64,000 nt of DNA from Trichostrongylus colubriformis (taxonomy: Eukaryota > Nematoda > Chromadorea > Rhabditida > Trichostrongylidae): NCBI GenBank assembly GCA_963978905.1, contig OZ022258.1, positions 36,083,282 to 36,147,281 on the forward strand, read 5' to 3'. The position numbers were made by a program, and so were the translations under genes. This document shows positions 10,590 through 22,000 of the stretch, one piece after another. The notes beneath the pieces were generated by a model that worked only from the letters and a program-made list of their open reading frames with translations, was not told the DNA's origin and did no database searches. Numbering within the stretch: position 1 is the first letter of the stretch; each line of letters begins with the position of its first letter.

Positions 10590-11188
10590 GAGAGAGTAAG
10601 TCCAATATCCGAATATGGGCAACTCAGAGGAACAATAAACAAATGAAATAAATAACAAGCAATGCGTACTCATAATACTATTGAAGTGATATTTCTGTGC
10701 ATAATACACATCGAAATTTTCAAAGATTTGGAACACAAATTCAAAAGTAGCCCACAAGGGATCTTTTATTTGATCAGACAGAAAAACAAACGAAAAACGA
10801 ACGAAGTCACAAGAATATAACGTTGGAAACAAGAAACGAACAATAAGAATGGCGCGTCCAACGCTGAAAAGAGGTGTAGTGAGTTGATCGTGAGATGCGA
10901 AAAACCAGCAGTATCAGTTCCTTCTAAAACAAACAATAACAGTATAAAGTTACTACTCTTTTACCAATACTCGAAGGACTCAAACAATTATCAAAACTTT
11001 CATAAACATGAACTCTCAACGGGTGATTTACCAAACCATTTACATAGATATACAATACATTAGATGTAGTGCGAGCGAGCCCGCAGAACACTTCAAGAGC
11101 TGCTCACAGCTTCGAGCGAAATTACTAAAATAAGATCAGGGTACAGACCAATGATATGACATGGCTCAATCCATTTGCAAATGTTGAA
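10590..11188 (-). other. Spacer between cyclin L and the UQCRH-like gene
   Basis: This 599-bp A/T-rich stretch has no supported gene. On the minus strand an AATAAA-containing run lies near 10765-10772, a possible cyclin L poly(A) site. A pyrimidine-rich CTCTGAG lies just before 10622, a possible spliced-leader acceptor giving a 33-nt leader before the UQCRH-like ATG. The open frame running leftward through this spacer into exon 1 (from 10832) is probably not translated, because its N-terminal part does not resemble the family. Confidence 0.45.
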
Positions 11189-13040
11189 TCACTTTCTAAA
11201 CCGTGCTGGAGGTGATGGTGAGCGTGGGCGAGGACGTTTGCCAAGTGACTGATAGACTTCTCGTTCCCGTATTTTGCTTCGCTCCTGAATGTGTAGCATA
11301 TCACTATAGAATTACAAGTCACTGTTTACTATTTTTTGACGAATATTTTCAAAAACCTCAGTATTCGGATGAGATGGAGCGCACAGATTGGCTTCGGGGT
11401 ACCGACTCAATTTTTCTAGTACGGTCAGATGCCATCCGAGACAAAAAAAAACAACCCAATAATAACGGGGCAGATATCTCATTATTTTTGACTTTGAGAG
11501 ACTGCTCTGGAGAAGAAAACTACCAATTACTTCCCAACATGAGCAAGAGAATTGAACACTTGTTACCCCTAATGTAACTTGAGTAGAAGTTGCTCAACCG
11601 GAATACAAACATTACAAATACCTTCACTCGATCTCGATCACGATCAGAATATCGTTCCCTGCTTTTGCTTCGACTCCTACTTCGCCTTCGTTTGTCGTCC
11701 CGTTTATCATCTCGTCTTTCTCTATCCCGTCTATCGTCTCTGCCACCTTTTCCACCGCGAGCTTTATTCCTTCCATTCTTCTCAGGTGAATCCCGTCGTC
11801 GTCGATTAGGTGAATATTTATTCCTGAAAGTACAAATACCTAAATGATAACAATGGAAATAGGAAGTAACTATTCAGCTACCAACAGACTTCCGAATTAT
11901 GGGTTATTTTTTGCAACAAACCGAAGCACACAGGAAGTAGCAGGTGGACGAAAACCCGGAAGAAAAAGCTTTGAAGAATGTTTCAAGTTACATACCGCCT
12001 TGGACTCCGTGATCGCGACTTTGTACGTGATCGACTGCGACTTTTACCCCGCCGTTTCTTCGCATCTTCCCGATCGGAATCTGCAAATGTTACTGATGTG
12101 AGCGGATGCAAAAAGCCTCATTACTACACAATAAAAGAATGCGTACCGTCATCAGCCTTCTTCTTTTCGACAGCGAGTTTTTGCGCTACGAGCTGTGCTT
12201 TTGCAGCTTTCTGTTCAGCTTCAATCTTCGATCGCAACTTTTCAATTTTTTCGTCCATTTCCCTCCAACTGACAACCTGCAATTGAAAAGGATTAAATAC
12301 ACAACGCTGACCACTGCAGCTGTTGCTGACAGGTAGATACACAAAACTGCGAATAATCTACCTTTTGATTGGCGTACATGTTCAGCAGCATCAACGCTAT
12401 CGTGTGTACATCAGTATCTGACGCGTCGAAAAGTTCATACCTAGACATACTACCGCTCAGACAACCTAGGAGAAGTGTTCGCAACAAATGAGGGCAGAAT
12501 AGAATTCCCCGACTTACCAACTTCTAGGCTTATCAGGAAGCGGCACTTGGGGATGAACAGTTCGGGAGGCCAAGAAAATGCAGGCACATGCAATTGTCTC
12601 TGGTGAGTACCGCACAAACATATCCGTTCTCAATCCATCGTTCATATATGTCCTAGAATGTGCCATATTAGTCTAAAACAGTGCTACTGGTATGAAACGA
12701 CCAACCATGCTCTCTGTATAAGGTCGGTACGATGGTGTGCTCGAAGAACGAAGCAGTAGGCACATATCAACTTATGGGGATGTTTCACGTGGACGACGAA
12801 TCCTAGCGTAGCTAGCAGTCTCCTCTCCGCTCTTATCATCTTAAATATCCTACATATTTTTCTAAAAACATACTTGCATTACGAATAGTATATTGAAAAG
12901 AATTCCATAACACCGATAAGAAATGCTTTTAGGAAAAAAGGAGCAAAAAAGAAGAGCTAGTAAAAAAAGTACTTACATTATTCTTAGTGTTAACGTAGCT
13001 GATATCAAGAGGAGGAGGCTTCAATCGACCAGCTGTGTCG
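11189..13040 (-). CDS. cyl-1: Cyclin L exons 6-13 (second cyclin box and RS tail)
   Basis: Exon 6 begins in phase with exon 5 and reads [17 protein letters not shown], followed by [20 protein letters not shown] in exon 7; both match the linker and second cyclin box of cyclin L. Exon 8 holds [20 protein letters not shown]. Exon 9 holds [20 protein letters not shown]. Exon 10 is a Lys/Glu-rich helix, likely coiled coil. Exons 11-13 encode RS and RD dipeptide runs ([27 protein letters not shown]) and end with [10 protein letters not shown] before TGA at 11191-11189. Introns here are 50-340 bp, normal for a nematode. Confidence 0.93.
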
Positions 13041-16000
13041 CTAGAACATGCATTACGTAAGAGAAAAAACAGAGAAAACACACCTAAATTGGAGCTATAT
13101 AAGTTCACCTTCATCAGAACGATACATAATCATTTAAAAACCGAAAGAGTGTTTACACTATGCAATCGGAGGTGATGAAACGCATGAATATGGGTTAACC
13201 TACGTATCTTACTACTATTCTAAAATATTGCTTCATTTCAAACTCGGAACCAAAAGGAAATGCTCATATGCTCCTATATGCACCAATGTGTGCTTTTAAA
13301 TTTTATCTTTAGTTTTACGACGACCAATATGACATGAATGTGTGGAGAATATTCGAGGAAGGCGAAGATCTGGAGAACTGCACAATAACAACCCAGAAAT
13401 GTGTTACGTGACAGATAAACTTCATACAAAGAAATTTTCTTGGGAACTAGGCATGTAGATTTCCTCAACGGGATGGGGAACTCTGAGGATGCGGGGAACA
13501 AACAAACTCGACACGCGTTTTCGAATAAGAATCGAACAAATATTAAGATCTACTAGGATGCTGAGTTATGGTCAAGACCTTCAGTGTCGGACGGCTTGAA
13601 CCGCCACTTCATGCCTTCCGGGCATATGTGATCCATTACACTACCGACACCCCTTACACCTTGACTCAGCTTCTGAATGGTATACCTAACATGGTAAAAG
13701 TTGAGTTAAAGTGAAAGGGGTGTCGGTAGTGTAATGGACTAGCACATATGAACGGACAGAAGAGCGGGTTCGAGTCCCGTCTGAAACTGAAGCTTTTGCC
13801 CATAACTCAGCATCCTAGTAGTAACTTTCGCATCGCGGATTGCGGCGATAAGGGTGTATATCACTAGGACAAAACCGTCGCGTGCCGAACACGGCCACGC
13901 GACGGTTTTGTCCTAATGATATACACCCCCGCGATAATCAGAAGCTATCTAAAATCAAGAATATTAAGATCGTCCACAGAGTTCCCTTCCATTTCCAAGA
14001 AAAGAGAGCATCCATCACTTTTATCCCAGGAAGACCAGATGTTACGACTACTGCGGGAGCCCAAATGTGTGGATTGGCACGAGAGGATCGCGCGGCAGAT
14101 CCAAATTCAACATTGAACAAAGTTTAATTTGCGGGCGCAATCAAAGAACCGTCCTGCCAAGAGTGATGGGTGATAGCTTCAGAATATACAGTAAAATAAA
14201 CGCTACGTCTGACTCAGGTGAGTATAGCCAGTTGAAATTTCTACAAACAAATTTCCAAACGGTAAAAATATAGTCCAAGCTCGTCTCAAGTCCCCTTTCG
14301 TCACAAAATAAAACAACTGGAGTGAGCGTAACTTCATTATAATCTACTTTTCGCGTGAAGTACTTCACTTTTACAGAATCCGGATCTAGCTTCTGGAATC
14401 ACCACAAATGTGAAAAAATGCGTGAATATTCATGGTTACCAGATATCATAGTCAACACTTGTTTTTTCTTCAAGTCAAACAGTTGTTTCATGGTTCATCA
14501 CCTGAGTTTGATTTCTGAGCACCGCGTAAAATTAGGTGCAAAGCTAGTGGTAGCAGTAACACTGGACACTCAGTTCGTCGAATGATATCAACGCCACTGG
14601 GATTTTTTCATGATGACTGCTACTATAATAGTTTACGGAGCTTTCAAATTTAAGAGCCTCGCTTACTCGGGTCTGGAAGAAACTCTGTTAAAACATTCAC
14701 AGGCTACTAAGAAGCTGAAGCCAAAAGCATTTGCGGCGCAACAGATCTGAAGCATCGCCCATCGAACAGTATCGACGGAAAGATCTTTTGCTTAAAGGCA
14801 GCATTAGGGGAAAGTCGGACGAAAAGTAAAAGAAGTAGTGAATGTGAAAGTCGAGAGCCTAGTACCAGGACAATGGGGAGAAAAAACGGATGGAATTGCC
14901 AAAAACCCCAGCAATAGGACCCCCTTTTTACCGTTGATTCTCGACGCGGACGACCTGTCCGTCAAGAGGGGAGTAGTCTGATCTAGTTTTCCATTGGCAT
15001 GTTGCCAAGTAAACACAAGAGGATGTTTGGAAATACGACACAACTATTTTTTTGAGTGAGCTTCAAGATAAAACTGCGAAAGCGCGCCGCGGAACCTACG
15101 ATCCTGCCGCATCTCCTTGGCCGCTACCGCCCCAGTCAATCGGGAACTACGTCATCGGGAGGCGAGATCGACAAATCCAAGAGGCGGAACAGACAAGCGG
15201 TTGCGGCGTTTTGCAACGTTTCAACAACTCGGAGGGGCGCTTTTTCACCGGGATTTCGCCATAGATAGCCATCTTAGGCCCAGGTCTACCATGTGAGTGC
15301 TGTAGAGATTTCTTCATTACCACATTACCCCTAATGCTGTCTTTAACTAGGTACGACTTGCAGTCACCTGTATAGAGGATTAGCGTTAGATTCCGACCAG
15401 CCACGTAACCCGTCGGAGCCAGTACACACAGATACACTTGCTTAAGGGCTCAAGGCAGGACCTTGCATGTACATCATCACCCCGTTGTGAATTGCGCCAA
15501 TGGAAGGGTTGGATAGGGATGTTTTCCATGATCAAACAGATATCGACCGGGAGATGAGTGCCGAGTGGAAATCGAAAAACAAATGAAGACCACGGCAGAT
15601 TTCGCGTTCTTGCAAATTCAACAAACCTTGTTTGGTTAAGAATCCGCAAGATTCTTCATTGGGATTCCTCGAGTCTCGGCATGGAATCTACTGGGATGGA
15701 GCAAGAAATTAAAAACAACCGCCCTCACTGTACCACAGAGTACTTCAAACACATGACCCCTATCTGTCGAAGAGGACACAACACCGGATTGGTGTTGGTG
15801 ATTAACCAATGATTGATTTCAACAACAACCACATGGCCAAAATAGTTCGGTGTGTGCATACACTTTTAAAAGTTTGAAGTAGAGGTTGCGAAAACTCTTT
15901 TACTTCAATCATCAAACGTCTTAATTCCGCCCCGGTTCTCCTCTAAAAGACTCATTTTCAATCTTTCTGGGCACTCATGTTATCGTTGCCACTGCCCTCG

Positions 16001-19000
16001 AATAAACACTTATATTTAGAAGAAACTACGTCAAAGTTTGGAACCTAATTTCAAGTGAATCGTTGAAACTTCAATTCATCACTTTTTCTTATGCATTGGA
16101 AATCGCGACTGATAGAACGGCTCAAGAGTAAAGAAGCAAGCAATGTCGGGAATCTATCACCAATTCTTTTCAGCCTCAGCGGTTACATGGTGAAGGACTT
16201 CCTATGTTGTTCGGCTGTTTATGACCTTGCTCCGTAATTATCTCATAGCAAAGGTTGAGGGACGCACAGATGGAGGACTAGTCCGCTCGGAAGCGCGGGT
16301 TGAAGATTTCCGAACAATAAAATAGTTTTTGATAGAAAAATGAGGGTGTATTCTGCTCAAGGAATGGGGCACATTCCGGGAGTATGATGCCCGAAGACTA
16401 CTCAACAGGTTTCTTGGTGATTATGGCAGGTCCATAAGGTCTTCGAAAAGCAGTCGACGATTTTAACTCCCTTTAGACCACTTTGCACTGAGGCAAGTAA
16501 CAGCCATTTGGAGGGAAAAAGAAGGGGTCGTAATGAAGATTATGGGTGGGGGTGCTTCTCAAAGAATTGTCTCCACGGAATGCTTGATACTGCTCAGGGC
16601 ACAGCTGCATCATAGTCACTGGATATCCCGAAAAATCGCGCATTTAGAAGGTGAAATTGTTGCAAAAGTACTGTGTGGTAGCGCGAAGCAAGGACAAGCA
16701 GCTAACTTAAGTATCCAACCAAACATCCACCGTAACCCGCGGTCGTCATTTCGGTGTACGTGACGTGGAGTGCTCGTACTCGCATCGGACTCGACGCTCA
16801 AAACATGATGCAACATGTTGCATTCGTTGCTTTTTTCATCGCTTAACTGAAAACTGGGGCCACTTGTTGCTGCTGGTATCGAATTCAACCACTCGGCAGT
16901 TTCAGCTTTAGTGCTACTAGTGCACTGGAGCTCCTCTTGTCTTTTTCGAAATGAACTCGCTGCTGCAAAGTTTCTTTGCCTCCGATACGTTTTTTGTCTG
17001 CTCCTCGTATGTTGCACATCGCTGGTAAATAATTTTACAGTGACATTTTTGATTTTCGCCCATGTCGAAGCTTCTTTCCCTCCTTAGGCTTAGGCCAAAG
17101 CAGATGAAACTTATCCTTTATAGATGCTTTTTCATGTGGGAGGGGAGCATATCAATTTAAGCCTAAGCCTAGGGAGGGGAAGGAGCTTTGACGCTGAGAA
17201 AGGTGCAGCCACTGAGCTAACTCCATCGTAAGCTAAGCAATTACGGCGTGATGCGGCGTCAAGTCCGGCGCGAGTACGTGAGCACTCCACGTCACGTACA
17301 CCGAAACTGACGACTGGGGTTACGGTAAATGTTTGGTTCGGTACTGAAGTTAGCTGCTTGTGAAGCAAGGCGCCGTAACCACACTGGACAATATCAGGCG
17401 TATGTCAGCAAATAAAGATTAGCTGAATGAATGGAAAACGTTATCAAACTATTAGGAGACTTAAAATTATGAGATATAAAGTGACAGGGAAAATATAATA
17501 GGAAGACATGAAAACCTAAATGGAGATCCAGTTTGGTATAGTAATCGCCAACATCGAATGTTCCATTATAAGTGCTAACAGTATGTGTTTTGCACGATAA
17601 TCAATCATTATTAACATTGATCGATCACTGAGATGCTTCAGAGCTCATGATTGTGTATTAATACGCATGTGCCGCATCACACTGTATAAAGTGACATACT
17701 AAGATGTTGAAGTGAGAAAACTTTTTGAAGAGAAGATTTCGCTAAAGCTATGGGATGAATTTCCAAGAATGAACTCTGGGTTATAAGTCATCGATCACCT
17801 GGCGTTCTATGATCAGAAATTACCAGGAGCTCGAATAATAGCTTTTAAGAAGGGTTTCTAGGAGTGAAATTGTTTCATTATAATATTAGGTTGATCGGAA
17901 AGTTTTGATAGGGTTGAGATTTTTTTTATTACTCAGCATGTAGTGCAGGCTAATCAACAATATAATAACCATCGTTAGTTATGACATTGTCCCACCCGAC
18001 GGGCAGGTCAGCGATTTTCTTCTCCCAGAATTAGGAGGATTAGGAGTCAAAGAAGTCACCGACCACTTGTTCAAGGTGACGAATTTTTTTTTGCTAGGAA
18101 AGCTTTAGGGGGCCGGAACAAGTGGTAATCTGAGAGGGCAGTATCAGGTGAATAGGGTGCATGTGGAACCGGGTCCCAAGCTAGCTCCTCCAATTTTGCA
18201 CGGCTCTCTTTACCCATATGAGGGACCCATGCAAAATTGGAAGAGCTTGGCTGGGACAAGGTTCCACATCCGTCCTATTCCCCTGATGTTCTCCCTTCAG
18301 ATTACCACTTGCTCCGGCCCCCTAAGGCTTTCTTAGCAACGAAAAAATTCGTCAACAATGACCACCTTGGACAAGTGGTCGGTGACTTCTTTAACCCCAA
18401 TCCTCCTAATTCTGGGAGAAGAGAATCGCCGACCTGCCCGTTGGGTGGGACAATGTTATAACTAACTATGTTTATTATATTGTTGATTAGCCTGCATTAC
18501 TCGCTGAGTTGTAAAATAAAATAGAAAAAAATCTCAACCCTATCAAAACTTTCCGATCAACCTAATATCCGAAGGGAGCTGAAAACTGCAAAGCGAGAGA
18601 AAGCGTGTGCACCCACATTACAAGTATACATAAATACTGATCTCCTTGAACCCCACCGTAAAATATTTCTCCTTCGTACCTACGTTCGAGACGCATCTAC
18701 CGCAGGACGGATATGAACAGCTTCCTTACAATTTTCCGAAGTTTCTAAGATAAAAACGAACTATCAATAAAACGCTTTCACTCGCTTTATGGATTGCCTC
18801 ATAGAGCACTACTTATTCTTGAAACATCTAAATGAGCTTCTTTTGACAGCACGACAACTACCAAAGCCGAAGGACTGTGCTCATACTTTCCGCCGAACAC
18901 CGGAATAGGAGAACCCACAGTTATTACAGACGACTGATTAGAAGAAGCGGGGAGTATGACCCACTCGCACACAATTTCAGTTCACACCTGAGTGCCACGT

Positions 19001-22000
19001 TTGCAGTTGGCGACCGATCGTGCTGTCGGTGGCCTCACAACGATGACCCACGCACAGCAACGAAGTGGGAATGTGCGCACAAATGGTGACAGTACTGACA
19101 GCACCCGATGCGTTCGCAAAACCAGCGGCCACCCGCCACTACGCAAATACTTGCAGTCAGGAACAAACATGGGTCAGCGTGCGATTCCTATTTTGGGAAG
19201 GAAAAAGAAGAGGTCGTAATCTGAAATTTTCCACTGTATAACCAAGCAGTACCCAGGAGATTTAGGGCCGCCAGACCGATTTCTGGAAAGATCTTCTAGA
19301 TAATCATACTCAAAACATAGTGCAATGCTTCAATTATGGATTGCTGAATTGACAAACATTACTGAAAGGCGGCTATAGATAAATACAAACATCCTTTCGA
19401 ATGCGCGGACCAGCTAAGTGGAGGGGGGGGGGGATGCCATAGGCGGGAAATTCACATTGCGGCATCTGATATGCGATACGATGGTACGAGCTATGGGCCA
19501 TACTGGGTGGGTCATCGAGCAAGTTGGTGTTCTACGCCGTATTCTACCGTAATCGCTTCAGGATTCAACTGATACGGTCCGCTATGTCGCACCATATCAT
19601 GACGTGTCAAAAGCGGTCATGCGAATTCTGCGTCCTAATGGCACACACCCGGAAGAGGGGAGGGGGGCGTGTTTTTTTCAGAAAATTTTCTCGACGCCAA
19701 GCTTGACTGTGCTTGCAGTAAGACGGACCTGCTCGTTGGCAACGCACGACGCAAAAGGGCTTCTGTAGATGGGCCATAAAACGATCAAGCGGTAATGCTA
19801 GGGGTGCCGCATAATCATGTTAGAAGCCAACTAGCACGCCTCCTCCAGCTTCTACGCACCGCCTCGCACGAGACACGCCGTAGTGCGAAACCCTGGCGTA
19901 GAGCCACACACCCATCAGCCTTTTACGTCGCATGAGGAATCGCGTGCAACATAGCAATGTCAGGATGGAGCAATAGAAATCGAAGTTAGGCATTATTCGG
20001 AGTTTGCGGTTCAGGCGATCGCGCGATACAGGCGGAAGAAATATACAAGTAGATTGAAATTGCAGGCGATTGTGCGATTAGCGCGATTAGGCGTGTAATT
20101 CGCCGAATCTATATGTATCTTATCGTTTCTACCTTAATCGCGCAGGTGGCGCAACCGCATGAATCGCGAACTTCACCGAAGGGTTGAATAATGAGTAATG
20201 TGAGCCCCGAAACTCAGAAACCGTTACAGCAAACTTCAGCAGATCATGGATAGAACTGCGTTTTCCATTACTACCGGGAACACACAGGCACACAAGGCGT
20301 ATATGTTGAAAAACCCTCGAAAGGGGCAGTTTAATCAAGACAATAGGAGGAGACAATGTTAGCCTGCAGTAAGACCTACCTTCTTGGAACAGTAGATCCT
20401 TAGGTTACAAGTCAGGCTGCACCTTTTCCGCGTCACCGCGTCATGGTGCGCTGTCACGACGCTACTCCTGCTCGAACCCATCCTGACTTCACACACTAAG
20501 CTTCCTCATTGGTCAACTAAGCAGAATGGGTGGCGTCGGAGTGGGTTCGAGCAGGTGTAGCGCCGCGATAGCGCACCGTGACGACGCGTGGAAGGTGCCA
20601 GTTACCTGAGGACCTACTTCTCCAAGAAGGTGAGTCGACCCATCTGATTACCGGCCTGCATAGGTTGCACACATCGCACACGACACCTCGCTAAGACGTT
20701 GAGAGTGAATTCAAGAGATTTTTTCCCAACAACTTTTTTATTAAACTTGCGCTTATTTTATCATTCAATGTTTGTGACAAATGAAATCGTCTACAGCGAG
20801 CAACTCGGAAAGGCGATGTTGCAGTTCGAAAAGATGCGCGGGAGATGCGAATACAGACCACAACGTCGCGCATTCGAACGGGGTTTCTCTACCGACTATT
20901 GATTCTGCCCTTCAGCGTTCATGTCAAGAATCGTTTCTTCCTATTTTTTCATCTACCGACCTCTCCAGGCTCCTTTGAATTTTGATCCTTTTTTTACTTA
21001 CGCATATGAGTCTTCTTTGGTTTACGACTCCAAAATTTTGGAAATGGAAATGACTCTTAACTCAGTTTCACACTTCCATCCACGTCATTTCAAACAAGAA
21101 AAGGTAAGAGAATGAACAAACACAGTGAAGGGTAAATCGCGCAATATACACTGAAGGCAGTGGCAATGATGATCCATTCAAAATTCAATGCAATTCCCCA
21201 ATGATTAAAACGCATAGGACTGGGGTGGCAGATTGCATCACATAGAAGAAGACAATATCATCCCGCCCCCCATCACCTTGCTTGTTTTACTTTCAAAAGA
21301 CTGCTACTGGAGAGAACTGCTACCTCACCTCATTACGATCAGCCGCAAGCCCTACTGTCACGTGGCTCATATAATGAACGGTTGGACAACAATCAAAGGG
21401 CTTGATGTCTAGTCGCAGTGCGTCTCACCCTTTGTTATAACGGAGTGAGTGCGCATCGTCAGAAAAGCATACCGCATCGCAGCATGCAGTGCGATTCATG
21501 TGAACTAAAGAATCCCTGTAAGTTGGTCCTGCACCGGTGTTCAAACGAGGCACCCGCGTCAGGATCACGTACATACGACTCCCTTAGCTCCCACGCATCG
21601 CGTCGCGTTACTAAACCCTTTTCTCGGGAAACACGCCATAAATGTGTTTGCGAATACGCTCGGATAACAACCTCTTGCAAGTCGCACTGCATTTCTTACC
21701 ACAGGTCAAACGCCTGAGCCGTCCCGTAAAGCGGCTTTGGTTCTTATTTCAGCATATCTAAATGGAACATTTAAACTGTGTTGCACTTTTGTGACCATAC
21801 ATACTCGTTGTACTATGCAGCATACACGCGTCGCACGAGATACCACTCAGAAGTAGTCGCCACGTCCAAGCCCCCCCCCCCACAAAAATAACCATGGGAG
21901 ATGCCCTCGAAGACACCGGGACGAGACAGGTAAGCAGAGAATGAGAACTGGGAACACATATTTCCTGAAGACAAACCTTTCACTTCAGAAAAGGTTATGT

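Noticed and set aside
10398..10832. A 144-codon minus-strand frame as one protein
   Set aside because: Only the last third (from the ATG at 10589) matches the hinge subunit. The upstream part is A/T-rich, hydrophobic and unlike the family, and the frame reads through the exon 1 donor at its end.
13715..13790. A functional tRNA gene
   Set aside because: A and B boxes are present but the acceptor and anticodon stems do not pair, and the unit is duplicated in inverted form.
20700..20902. Frame YSEQLGKA ... as a host exon
   Set aside because: A broken copy exists at 4930-5060 inside another transposon arm, so it behaves as a dispersed repeat.
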